NCBI RefSeq assembly: GCF_018070575.1
Contig: NZ_JAGPXN010000020.1
Span: 62,001 to 126,000, forward strand
DNA from: Micromonospora sp. C31
GTDB taxonomy: Bacteria > Actinomycetota > Actinomycetes > Mycobacteriales > Micromonosporaceae
Reading direction: 5' to 3'
Length of the DNA: 64,000 nucleotides
Shown here: positions 7,599 to 18,095 of the stretch, piece by piece
How the letters are laid out: each line of letters opens with the position of its first letter
How positions within the stretch are numbered: position 1 is the stretch's first letter
The notes under the pieces: generated by a model
Databases searched by the model: none
Told to the model about the DNA's origin: nothing
The model's input: only the letters and a program-made list of their open reading frames with translations
Translations under genes and position numbers: made by a program

Positions 7599-8037
7599 AT
7601 GCGGCGGTACGTACTGACGGGTCCGCCGGGCACGGGCAAGACGACACTCGCGGACACGCTGCGCCGGCGCGGGTGGGACGTCGTGGCCGAGGCGGCCACC
7701 GACGTACATCGCGGCGCAGCAGGAGGCGGGCTTCGTCGACGCGGTGGCGGGGCTCCAGCGGGAGCGCCGCGACTGCGCCTACCAGCGGCAGGTGTTCCTG
7801 GTCGAGCCGCTGGGCTTCGTGACGCCCAGTGCCGCCCGCCGGATCGGCTACGCGGAGTCCCTGGCGTTCGCCCGCGTGCACGAGGAGGTCTACCGGGCGC
7901 ACGGCCGTCGTCTGATCGCGGCGCCACCCGCGCCGGTACGGGCACGGGTGGCACTGACGGAGGCGCACCTGCGGGGCCTTGCCGACCCGCCGGCCGAGCG
8001 GGCCGAGGGAGTGCCCGATCCGGCCGACTTGACATAA
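7599..8037 (+). pseudogene. AAA_28-type ATPase/kinase, frameshifted and internally deleted
   Basis: The ATG at 7599, with a GAGAGGGG ribosome-binding site, opens MRRYVLTGPPGTGKTTLADTL, an intact P-loop, then RGWDVVAEAATDV. At about 7704-7706 one extra base shifts the frame; the correct continuation (IAAQQEAGFVDAVAGLQRERR) lies in the next frame and runs to TAA at 8037 through FLVEPLGFVTPSAARRI and SLAFARVHEEVYRAHG, all familiar from this ATPase family. The family's middle segment between the LQR helix and the YQRQVFLVEP strand (including an FDRSP-like block) also seems to be missing. Two independent lesions indicate decay rather than a sequencing error. Confidence 0.75.
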
Positions 8038-8087
8038 TGTGCATTATCGAATCGCTGAGCACGGCAGGTCTGCCTGTGGTTTCGAGC

Positions 8088-8982
8088 CTACGGCGCGGGG
8101 CCTTCGCCGTCGTCCCGGTGATTTGTCAGGCACCCTCTCGTCACCGCGGCGCGGAACGCCGCGGTGAACTGGTCCGGTGCTTCCAGCCAGGGATGGTGGC
8201 CCGCGTTCGGGATGACGACGACCTCGCACCCGAGGCGTGCTCCGAGCCGTCGCAGGGCCTCGGCGGGACGGCTGTCGTCTGCCCCACCGATGATCACGGA
8301 GCCGGCGGGAAGGCGCTCGCGGAGCTCATCCACGTGCGATTCGAGCGGGTCCGCCCTCTTCGCGGCGTTGAGCTGGCTGTTCATCGCGTAGTTGACGGGT
8401 CGCAGCGCGCGGGCCGATGCCAGCGCCCAATCTGATGCCCGAGCCCGGTCGGCGTGGTCGGTGAACCACGACAGGGTGAGGTACTCGATCTCTTCGGCGT
8501 CGGTGCGCGATGTGCTCGCTTCGAGTTCGTCGAGCCTGTCCTGCTGCTCGTCGGTGCGCCGTGCTCGCTGCGCCGCCCGGTCGGCGTCCCGCCAGGGATC
8601 CAGGAAGGGCCCGGCGATCTGTATCGATCCCGCCCACGCGCCCGGGATGCGCCAGCGTGAAGTAGCCGGCCATGTTGGTCCCGAACGAGTGCCCCACCAG
8701 GACGACCCGGTCGTGTCCCCACGCGTCCAGCAACAGCGCCAAGTCTCGGACGTGGCGGGCGATCGTGTGTTCCCCCTCCCAGGCCGATCCGCCTGTGCCT
8801 CGCTGGTCGTAGCGGTGGACCATGCACAGGTCTTCGACCAGGGCGGCGACCGGGCCGAGATAGTCCGGCAGTCCGGGACCCCCGTGCAGGACGACCAAGG
8901 GAGTGTCCGCGTGCTCCAGCGAGCCTGTGGTCCAGGTGCGCAGTCGTACACCGTCGTCCATCTCGATCATCGCGGTCGGCAT
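8088..8982 (-). pseudogene. Alpha/beta hydrolase (proline iminopeptidase-like), frameshifted
   Basis: ATG at 8982 (MPTAMIEMDDGVRLRTW). The first ~118 codons read normally: LVVLHGGPGLPDYLG (oxyanion hole), RYDQRGTGGS, VVLVGHSFGTNMAGYF (nucleophile elbow GHSFG). At about 8624-8628 one extra base shifts the frame. The continuation IQIAGPFLDPWRDADRAAQ is in another frame and runs intact through GSVIIGGADDSRP (acid) and VVIPNAGHHPWLE (catalytic His) to 8088. All catalytic residues survive, split over two frames, so it is a recent pseudogene, a sequencing error or, less likely, programmed frameshifting. It directly neighbours another frameshifted gene. Confidence 0.8.
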
Positions 8983-9098
8983 GGACGTGAGCGTACGCAT
9001 GCCAAGCGTCTGGATCCTGGCCCGCCGGGGTGCTGCTCCCCCGCCGCCATGGACGCGAGGAGCGTTCGCAGCCGGCGCCTGCCCGCGAACGGCCTCGG

Positions 9099-11489
<2,391 letters not shown>

Positions 11490-11569
11490 CGTGTCTCCAT
11501 CTGTTGCGCGGCAGGCCGTCTTCGCGGTCTGGGCGGGCGTTGCTGGCTGGTGTCGCGGTAGCCGGAGGC

Positions 11570-11980
11570 TCAGCGTTGCTCGTTGATGCGGATCAGGTTG
11601 CCCGTGGGGTCGCGGAAGGCGCAGTCGCGCACGCCGTACGGCTGTTCGGTCGGTTCCTGCACGACGTCGGCGCCGGTGGCCTGCAACCGGTCGAAGAGGC
11701 CGTCGAGGTCGTCGGTGGCCAGGGTGATGGCGCCGTAGCTGCCCTTGGCGATCAGTTCGAGGATGGTCTGGCGCTCGGCGTCGGTGATGCCGGGGTCGAC
11801 GGCCGGCGGGTGCAGGACGATGGACGTGCCGGGCTGGTTGGCGGGGCCGACGGTGAGCCAGCGCATGCCGTCGTAGCCGACGTCGTTGCGGACCTCGAAG
11901 CCGAGGGTGTCGCGGTAGAAGGTCAGGGCGGCGTCGGCGTCGGTGTGTGGGAGGAAGGCGTAGTGGATGGTGACGTTCAT
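11570..11980 (-). CDS. VOC (glyoxalase/bleomycin-resistance fold) family protein
   Basis: 136 residues, one VOC domain of two beta-alpha-beta-beta-beta units: IHYAFLPHTDADAALTFYRDTLGFEV opens the first, ITLATDDLDGLFDRLQATGADVVQEP the second, closing with VRDCAFRDPTGNLIRINEQ. VOC proteins bind a metal and a small ligand, or sequester drugs. It follows the AraC-type gene by 5 bases, an arrangement common in actinomycetes that points to co-transcription. No substrate can be named. Confidence 0.9.
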   Translation of the reverse strand: MNVTIHYAFLPHTDADAALTFYRDTLGFEVRNDVGYDGMRWLTVGPANQPGTSIVLHPPAVDPGITDAERQTILELIAKGSYGAITLATDDLDGLFDRLQATGADVVQEPTEQPYGVRDCAFRDPTGNLIRINEQR

Positions 11981-11985
11981 GCCGG

Positions 11986-12435
11986 TCACGCTAGTTGTGG
12001 CTGGGTGGCCCGTGCTTCTCGATTCCTGATCGGTCTGGTCACCTGTCGGGTGATGCACGACGGCAGCTCCGCCGTGGTGTGGGCGGTGCGGGCGCGGTAG
12101 GTGCTGGGTGGGACGCCGACGAGTTCGGTGAAGCGGGTGCTGAAGGTGCCGAGGGAGGCGCAGCCGACGGCGAAGCAGACCTCGGTGACGCTGAGGTCGC
12201 CGCGACGCAGCAGGGCCATGGCGCGTTCGATGCGCCGGGTCATCAGGTAGGCGTACGGGGATTCGCCGTAGGCGAGGCGGAACTGGCGGCTGAGGTGTCC
12301 GGCCGACATGTTCGCGCCGCGGGCGAGTGCTTCGACGTCCAGTGGTTTGGCGTACTCGCGGTCGATGCGGTCGCGCACGCGGCGCAGCCGCGCGAGGTCG
12401 CGCAGGTGCTGTGCTGCGGCGGAGGTGCTGCTCAC
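11986..12435 (-). CDS. AraC family transcriptional regulator (DNA-binding domain only)
   Basis: 149 residues, nearly all AraC HTH: YAKPLDVEALARGANMSAGH and FRLAYGESPYAYLMTRRIERA form helix-turn-helix 1, and LSVTEVCFAVGCASLGTFSTRF with GVPPSTYR forms helix-turn-helix 2. There is no N-terminal sensor domain, so the signal must come from the short tail or a partner, perhaps the co-transcribed VOC protein. The tail after the HTH (TAHTTAELPSCITRQ) is short and unstructured. Confidence 0.9.
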   Translation of the reverse strand: MSSTSAAAQHLRDLARLRRVRDRIDREYAKPLDVEALARGANMSAGHLSRQFRLAYGESPYAYLMTRRIERAMALLRRGDLSVTEVCFAVGCASLGTFSTRFTELVGVPPSTYRARTAHTTAELPSCITRQVTRPIRNREARATQPQLA

Positions 12436-12535
12436 GTGCTGGATCGTGCCACGTCGTGTCGGAGTTGCGCAGCAGGGCTCGCGGTCGGTGCGCCACGGTC
12501 GGTGCGAGGCGTCGGTGGGCGGGTGTCGGTGGTGA

Positions 12536-12573
12536 CCGGCGGGCGGGCGCAGCGAGCTGTGGCCGCCCGCCGG
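12536..12573 (-). terminator. Terminator hairpin
   Basis: Perfect 11-bp stem, CCGGCGGGCGG (12536-12546) with CCGCCCGCCGG (12563-12573), 28 bases beyond the stop of the frameshifted gene ending at 12602 and upstream of the AraC gene on the same strand. Confidence 0.6.
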
Positions 12574-12601
12574 GTCTGTGGCGGTGCGGGGCCTGTTCGG
12601 G

Positions 12602-14074
12602 TCAGGCCGGGTGGAGGGCGCGGTGCAGGCGTCGGGCCTCGGTGACGAGGCGGCTCGATGCGCTTCGGGCGGCGACGTCGGCCAGGCCGGGCACGTCGGT
12701 GTGGACGCCGGTCGTGGTGGCCGTCTCGGCGGCCAGGCTGAGCAGGTCGGGTAGGCCGCGTGGGGTGCGGGGTGCGGCGAGGAGTGCCGGTAGTGCGGCG
12801 GCGATCAGTCGCCACACGGTCAGTGGTGCTCCGGCGAGGGCGGCGTCGCGTAGTGGTTCGAGTGCTCTGGACAGCTTCACGAGTTGCTCGGCGACCAGTT
12901 GGCCCAGGTGGTGGCCGGTCGCGGTGGCGTCGAGTTGCCCGGCTGCGGCGAGGGCGAGCAGGGCGTCGAGGGCGGCGACGCGGTCGGTGCCGTGGCGGGC
13001 GCCGAGGCCGTAGGCCAGGGCGAGGTCGAGTGCGGCGCCGCCGGGGCCGGTGCTGTCGGCGAGCAGCGGCAGCAGGCTCGCGCCGTCGCGTTGGTCCATG
13101 TCGGCGGTGGCGGCCACGACCGGCAGGGTGTACGCGGCGACCACTGCCCGGTGTCCCGGCAGGATCGACGGCCACAGGTTCATCCAGGCGGAGTGTTCGA
13201 TGGCGACGGGTGGGGGGTCGGCGGTCAGCAGGCCGTGCGGGTCGGCGGATGCGTCGGGTGGGCGCAGTTCGACCATGATGCGTTTGGCTGGCAGTTGGTC
13301 GTGTTCCCAGTCGTGGCCGTTCCTGCGGGGGCGCCGGGTGACGGTGGTGACCCGGACGAGTGGTTGTGGTAGCCCGCCGGCGCGTAGCCAGGTGGCGAGC
13401 CGCTCCCCCGCCGGGGTGCCCAGCGCGGCGGCCTTGCCGGCTGCGGTGTCGTCGGTGTCGACGGGCAGGCGCAGCAGTGCCTGGGTGAGGTCCCAGTGCC
13501 AGGGGGGTGCGGTCGCCGAGGGTCGCGAGGCGCTCCACCAGGGCGAGCGGGTCGAGGGCGCCGTTGGCGTGGGTGGGGGTGGCGAGCAGGCCGGGGTGTC
13601 CCGGCTGGTCGTTGACGTGTGCGCCGATCTCGGCGAGGCGGGCTCGGAGCAGCCGGTGTGGTGGGGGTACCCGGGGGTCGGTGGTGAGTAGTTGCGGTGT
13701 GGGGGTGGCGGGGTCGGTGCGGCCCAGCGCGGCGAGCAGGGCCTCCCATCGGCTGCGGCGGTGGGCCTGCTGGTCGGTGGCTGCGGCGGTGGTGAGGAGG
13801 TCGACCACGACCGCGCACAGGCAGAGGGGTCGTGGCGGTGTTCGTTGCCCCAGGACCGGTGTCGGCGTGCGATGACGGGGGCGAGGGTGGCGTGCAGCCG
13901 GGCGCCGTCGGTGGCGGTGAGGCGCACGAGTGCGTCGAGGATGCGGTCCAGGGGTGCGCCTCGTGTCGGGGTGGCGAGCAGGGCGGCTGTCTCTTCGGCG
14001 AGTTCGTCGACGTCGGTGATGGGGGCGGGTGCCGGTGCGGGTGGCGGGTGCCGGTACGTCTGCGTTGCGCTCAC
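12602..14074 (-). pseudogene. DUF6493-like protein fragment with two compensating frameshifts
   Basis: Probable GTG start at 14074 (SATQTYRHPPPAPAPAP). Residues to HRSWGNEHRHDPSACA read in one frame; then, near 13812, sensible coding sequence jumps frame (VVDLLTTAAATDQQ ... LLATPTHANGALDPLALVERL) and near 13502-13507, at a run of six C on the coding strand, jumps back (WHWDLTQALLRLPVDTDD to the end). The original frame stays open throughout but is Ser/Pro/Thr-rich nonsense over ~100 codons. The C-terminus (LALAYGLGARHGTDRVAALDA, SSRLVTEARRLHRAL) resembles DUF6493 proteins of unknown function, normally about twice this length. I treat it as a truncated, probably inactive copy; an error in the C-run could explain one shift only. 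Confidence 0.6.
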
Positions 14075-14151
14075 GTCGGGCGGACGGTAGACGGCCCCAC
14101 CGACAGCATCGGGTCGTACGGTCGTGGCGGGTGTGCCGGTCGGCGGCGGCC

Positions 14152-14907
14152 TCAGGGTCGGTTGGTGTGGGGGCGGCGGGCGAGCACGAGGGTGGTGCGC
14201 AGGCGTAGCACGACGGTGCCGCCGAAGCCGTCGACGAGGGTGCGCATCGCGGTGGCCGCGCGGGTCTGCTGCTCGGCGGTGCGCTGCCGGTAGGGGCCGA
14301 AGGTCTGCAGCAGGCGCAGGTAGCCGTCGGTGGTCAGGGTGAGGTCGCGGTGGATGGGGTGGGTGCGTACGTCGGTGAACAGGCCGCTGTCGGTGATGTC
14401 GTGGTGGAACCAGTCGGTGGGGCGTCGGGTGGCGGTGGGGTCGACGGCGCGCAGGGTGGTGTCGATGGCGTGGGCCTGCTCGGGGTCGGCGTAGCCGTAG
14501 TTGTGGCCGAAGACGGCGAGGGTGCCGCCGGGGGTGAGGGCGGCGTGGGCGCGGGGGTTGCGGGTGGTGGGGTCGAGCCAGTGCCAGGCCAACGCGCAGG
14601 CGAGCAGGGGCACGCCGCCCGCGGGTGGCTGCCACCGCTCGAAGGTGTCGGTGACGGCGTGGACCTGGGGGAAGGTGGCGGTGAGTCGGGCGGTCATGCG
14701 GGGGTCGGGTTCGATGCAGGTGACGGGGGCGTCGAGGCGCAGCAGCACGGCGGTGCCCTTGCCGGTGCCGGCGCCGATCTCGGTGACCGTGTCGGGGGTG
14801 CCGCCGTGGTAGTCGCGGATGAGGTCGGCGAGGGCGCTCGGGTAGTCGGGGCGTGCTTCGTCGTAGAGGTCGGCGATGTCGCCGAAGACGCCGGTCACGG
14901 GTGGCAT
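14152..14907 (-). CDS. Class I SAM-dependent methyltransferase
   Basis: 251 residues. The N-terminal GVFGDIADLYDEARPDYPS is the typical entry of small-molecule methyltransferases of the UbiE/Methyltransf_11 kind. Motif I is VTEIGAGTGKGT, the acidic end of strand 2 is VTCIEPDPRM, and the post-I region reads PLLACALAWHWLD, where the active-site-proximal AWHW recurs in this subfamily. Cytoplasmic. The acceptor is unknown. It lies 77 bases upstream of the DUF6493-like remnant and 21 bases after the SDR, all on the same strand. Confidence 0.88.
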   Translation of the reverse strand: MPPVTGVFGDIADLYDEARPDYPSALADLIRDYHGGTPDTVTEIGAGTGKGTAVLLRLDAPVTCIEPDPRMTARLTATFPQVHAVTDTFERWQPPAGGVPLLACALAWHWLDPTTRNPRAHAALTPGGTLAVFGHNYGYADPEQAHAIDTTLRAVDPTATRRPTDWFHHDITDSGLFTDVRTHPIHRDLTLTTDGYLRLLQTFGPYRQRTAEQQTRAATAMRTLVDGFGGTVVLRLRTTLVLARRPHTNRP

Positions 14908-14928
14908 CGTCGCATGGGCGGTGGCGGT

Positions 14929-15657
14929 TCAGAGGCCGCCGGCGACGCGCAGGACGGTGCCGGTGGTGTAGGTGGCGTCGGGGCCGAGCAGCCAGGCGAT
15001 GGCGCCGGCGACCTCGTGGGGTTCGCCGGGGCGGCCCAGTGGGATGCGGGCGGCGGCCTGCTCGGGTCGGTCGGGTTGGCCGGAGAGGGCGTGGATGTCG
15101 GTGCGGATGATGCCGGGGGCGACGGCGTTGACGCGGATGCCGCGTCCGGCGAGTTCCTTGGCGAGGCCGATGGTGAGGGTGTCGGTGGCGGCTTTGACGG
15201 CGGCGTAGTGGACGTATTCGCCGGGGCTGCCGAGGGTGGCGGCGACGGAGGAGACGTTGACGATGGCGCCGCCGCGGTCCATGCGGCTGGCGGCCTGCTG
15301 GGCGCAGAGGACGTAGCCGATGAGGTTGACGTCGACGACGTGGCGCAGGTCGGTGGGGTCGAGGTCGACGAAGGCGCCGATGGGGCTGGTGACGCCGGCG
15401 TTGTTGACGAGGCCGGTGATGGGGCCGAGGGTGGTGGCGGCGTCGAACAGGGCGGTGACCTGGTCGGGGTCGCGGGTGTCGGCGGGCACGGCGAGGCCGC
15501 GTACGCCGGTGGTTTCGAGGTCGGCGAGCACGGCGGTGGCGGCGGTGCGGTCGCGGCGGTAGCTGAAGGCGACGTGGTGCCCGGCGTGGGCGAGGCGGCG
15601 GGCGGTGGCGGCGCCGATGCCGCGGCTGCCGCCGGTGATGACGGTGACCGGTGTCAA
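14929..15657 (-). CDS. SDR family oxidoreductase (FabG-like)
   Basis: 242 residues from a TTG at 15657, chosen because AGGGGAGAGG precedes it and nothing else fits. Classical SDR: TGGSRGIGAAT (NAD(P) loop), LVNNAGVTS, catalytic Ser in VNVSSVAATLG, YAAVK (Y-x-x-x-K), and GIRVNAVAPGIIRTD. The FabG-like branch reduces 3-oxoacyl thioesters or alcohol/ketone pairs. It was probably transcribed with the downstream methyltransferase and is divergent from the peroxiredoxin across about 110 bases. Confidence 0.9.
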   Translation of the reverse strand: MTPVTVITGGSRGIGAATARRLAHAGHHVAFSYRRDRTAATAVLADLETTGVRGLAVPADTRDPDQVTALFDAATTLGPITGLVNNAGVTSPIGAFVDLDPTDLRHVVDVNLIGYVLCAQQAASRMDRGGAIVNVSSVAATLGSPGEYVHYAAVKAATDTLTIGLAKELAGRGIRVNAVAPGIIRTDIHALSGQPDRPEQAAARIPLGRPGEPHEVAGAIAWLLGPDATYTTGTVLRVAGGL

Positions 15658-15765
15658 GGTGCCTCTCCCCTGTGGTGGCTGCGCGCTCGACGCTACCGGG
15701 GCGGGCCGGTGGGTCGGCGCATAGGCTCGCGTGCGTATCGGTGGTCGGGGACGTGGAGGTGCGCG

Positions 15766-16227
15766 GTGGCGGGTGTGGGTGTCGGGGACGTGGTGGACGA
15801 CTTCGAGTTGCCGGACGAGACGGGTACGCCGCGGCGGCTGTCGGAGTTGCTGGCCAGCGGTCCGGTGGTGCTGTTCTTCTATCCGGCGGCGATGACGCGG
15901 GGGTGCACGGCGCAGAGCTGCCACTTCCGGGACCTGGCGGCGGAGTTCGCGGCGGTGGGCGCGACCCGGGTGGGGATCAGCCGGGATCCGGTGGCGAAGC
16001 AGGCGGAGTTCTCGCGGCGGTACGGGTTCGACTATCCGTTGCTGTCGGATGTCGACGGTGCGGTGGCGGATCTGTTCGGGGTGCGGCGGCGGCTGCCGTT
16101 GGGCGCGTTGGGCACGCGGCGGATGACGTTCGTGATCGGTACCGACCGGCGGGTGGTCGAGGTCATCCACAGCGAGCTCAACATGAACGACCATGCGGAC
16201 GCGGCGTTGCGGGCGCTGGGGGGTTGA
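15766..16227 (+). CDS. PrxQ/BCP-type peroxiredoxin
   Basis: 153 residues from the GTG at 15766 with GGAGG six bases upstream. The active-site stretch FYPAAMTRGCTAQSCHF has the peroxidatic Cys in T-R-G-C and a second Cys five residues later, the C-x4-C arrangement of atypical 2-Cys PrxQ enzymes. Further family marks are VVDDFELPDETGTP, GISRDPVAKQAEF and FDYPLLSDVDG. It reduces H2O2 and organic peroxides with thioredoxin-type reductants. No OxyR gene is nearby. Confidence 0.92.
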   Translation: MAGVGVGDVVDDFELPDETGTPRRLSELLASGPVVLFFYPAAMTRGCTAQSCHFRDLAAEFAAVGATRVGISRDPVAKQAEFSRRYGFDYPLLSDVDGAVADLFGVRRRLPLGALGTRRMTFVIGTDRRVVEVIHSELNMNDHADAALRALGG

Positions 16228-16298
16228 TCTTCCGGTTGTCGGGGCGGGCTGGTATCAAGGCAGGCAGCTGAACAGGTGTACGAGGGAAGAGGTTGCTG

Positions 16299-16985
16299 AT
16301 GGGTGCCGCTGGCCAGGGTTTGTCCACTGAAGAGGTGCAGAGCATCCGGGAGGCGCTGGCGGCGGGTCGCAAGCCGAAGGTGGTGTTCACCGCCTCGGCG
16401 GGTCAGATCGCCGGGCAGGTGGGTCAGGTGGTGGAGTTGACCGATCCGGCGGTCTCCGAGGAGTTCGTGGTGGTCCGGTTCGGTCGCGACGAGTTGCCGT
16501 TCTCCCCCGCCGACGTGGCGGTGGCGCCGCGCGGCGCCGGGCGTAGGGCGGCCGAGCCGCAGCCGGAGCCGGAGGCGGCGGTGCAGGCGCCGGTGGAGCC
16601 GGAGTTCGTGTTGGACCGGGTGCCGCAGCAGCGGCGGGAGGAGCCGAAGGTGGAGGCGGTGGAGGCGAAGCCCGCACCGGCGCGCAAGGCGGTGAAGGCG
16701 GTGAAGCCGAAGGGTCCGGCGGGGCTGACGGTGACGTTGGCGTACGCCGACGGTGAGTGGACGGTGGCGGCGCAGCAGGGCAGCAAGGCGCTGGCGAAGC
16801 CGTACGTGGTGAAGCCGGCGGAGGCGTTGCGGATGGTGGCGCTGGTCGACGTGCCGGGGGTGCACGAGGCGGTGGAGCAGATCATGGCGGTCGAGCGGGC
16901 CGAGGCGGAGCAGCAGGCGGAGAAGCTGCGCGCGGAGTTGGCGGAGATCGAGGCGCGTCTGGCGGAGCTGCGCGAGGCGCACTGA
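16299..16985 (+). CDS. Conserved-looking hypothetical protein with Ala/Glu/Pro linker and C-terminal coiled coil
   Basis: 228 residues from the ATG at 16299 (GGAAGAGG upstream). Three parts: a ~75-residue N-terminal domain (STEEVQSIREALAAGRKPKV then GQIAGQVGQVVELTDPAVS), which looks like a small beta-rich domain; a charged Pro/Glu/Lys/Ala linker (~80-150); and a second small domain (GLTVTLAYADGEWTVAAQQG) ending in a heptad-rich helix, VERAEAEQQAEKLRAELAEI. No signal peptide or membrane span. I do not recognise a function. It could be a nucleoid- or cell-division-associated adaptor, but nothing in the sequence proves it. Confidence 0.7.
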   Translation: MGAAGQGLSTEEVQSIREALAAGRKPKVVFTASAGQIAGQVGQVVELTDPAVSEEFVVVRFGRDELPFSPADVAVAPRGAGRRAAEPQPEPEAAVQAPVEPEFVLDRVPQQRREEPKVEAVEAKPAPARKAVKAVKPKGPAGLTVTLAYADGEWTVAAQQGSKALAKPYVVKPAEALRMVALVDVPGVHEAVEQIMAVERAEAEQQAEKLRAELAEIEARLAELREAH

Positions 16986-16990
16986 CAGGG

Positions 16991-17032
16991 CCACGGGGCC
17001 GGCGCGGCAGGTGTGTCGCGTCGGCCCCGTGG
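16991..17032. terminator. Bidirectional terminator hairpin
   Basis: CCACGGGGCCG (16991-17001) pairs with CGGCCCCGTGG (17022-17032). The stem extends inward by a CGCG/CGCG pair past a single G/T position. It lies between the convergent hypothetical gene (stop 16985) and cydB (stop 17081). Confidence 0.7.
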
Positions 17033-17080
17033 TGGGTGCCGGTGGCGGCGGCGGGGTGCGCGGCCACCGGCGGGGGTGGG

Positions 17081-18079
17081 TCAGTGCCGCGGGATGTGGG
17101 CCACCCCGATGCGCTTGCGGAACACCCAGTACGTCCAGCCCTGGTAGGCCAGCACGATCGGGGTGAACACCACCGCCACCCACGTCATGATCTTCAGGGT
17201 GTAGGGGGTGGAGGCGGCGTTGGTGGCGGTCAGTGTGCCGGCCGCGTCGAGCGTGGAGGGCAGCACGTTCGGGAACAGCGCCGCGAAGAGCGTCGCCACG
17301 GCCAGCGCGATGGCCACGGCGGTGCCGGTGAACGCCCAGCCCTCCCGGCGTACCCGGGCGGCGGCCAGGCCGCCGAGCAGCGCCAGGGCGGCGCCGACGG
17401 CGAACACGACGGCGGCGGTGCTGGAGCGGATGGTCAGCGTCCAGGTCAGGAACGCCACCGCGAGGGCGGCGGCGGCCACGCCCAGGCGTACCGCGAGCGC
17501 GCCGGCGCGTTCGCGGACCTCGCCGACGGTCTTGAGGGCGATGAACACGGCGCCGTGGGTGAGGAACAGGGTCGCGGTGGTCGCGCCGCCGAGCAGGGCG
17601 TACGGGTTGAGCAGGTCGAGCAGGCCGCCGACGTACTCGTGGTCGGCGTCGAGTGGTACGCCGCGCAGGATGTTGGCGAACGCCACGCCCCACAGCACGG
17701 CGGGCAGCACGGAGCCGACGAAGATGGCGGTGTCCCAGCGGCGTTTCCAGGATGCCTCGGGGCGCTTGTGGCGGTATTCGAAGGCGACGCCGCGGATGAT
17801 CAGGGCGAGCAGGATCAGCAGCAGCGGCAGGTAGAAGCCGGAGAACAGGGTGGCGTACCACTCGGGGAAGGCGGCGAACATGGCGCCGCCGGCGGTGATG
17901 AGCCAGACCTCGTTGCCGTCCCAGACGGGTCCGATGGTGTTGATCAGGACGCGGCGTTCGCGGTCGTCGCGGCCGAGTACGGGCAGCAGCATGCCGACGC
18001 CGAAGTCGAAGCCTTCGAGGATGAAGTACCCGGTGAACAGGACCGCGACGAGCAGGAACCAGATGGTGGTGAGTTCCAC
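17081..18079 (-). CDS. cydB: Cytochrome bd quinol oxidase subunit II
   Basis: 332 residues, eight or nine hydrophobic spans. The start MELTTIWFLLVAVLFTGYFILEGFDFGVG carries the CydB hallmark FxLEGFDFGVGML, followed by NTIGPVWDGNEVWLI, both near-invariant. It forms the membrane complex with CydA that oxidises quinol and reduces O2 at high affinity, and it supports respiration when oxygen is low or the cytochrome bc-aa3 branch is inhibited. It begins 16 bases after cydA. The cydDC assembly transporter is not adjacent. Confidence 0.96.
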   Translation of the reverse strand: MELTTIWFLLVAVLFTGYFILEGFDFGVGMLLPVLGRDDRERRVLINTIGPVWDGNEVWLITAGGAMFAAFPEWYATLFSGFYLPLLLILLALIIRGVAFEYRHKRPEASWKRRWDTAIFVGSVLPAVLWGVAFANILRGVPLDADHEYVGGLLDLLNPYALLGGATTATLFLTHGAVFIALKTVGEVRERAGALAVRLGVAAAALAVAFLTWTLTIRSSTAAVVFAVGAALALLGGLAAARVRREGWAFTGTAVAIALAVATLFAALFPNVLPSTLDAAGTLTATNAASTPYTLKIMTWVAVVFTPIVLAYQGWTYWVFRKRIGVAHIPRH

Positions 18080-18095
18080 GGTTTGTCTCCGGTGA

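Noticed and set aside
8034..8047. ATAATG-TG-CATTAT dyad as a copy of the recombinase palindrome
   Set aside because: Similar base composition and partial half-site only; not the same sequence, so not called a second site.
14152..16227. Biosynthetic gene cluster built on the methyltransferase, SDR and oxygenase genes
   Set aside because: No core synthase, carrier protein or precursor peptide is present; the genes are scattered ordinary enzymes.
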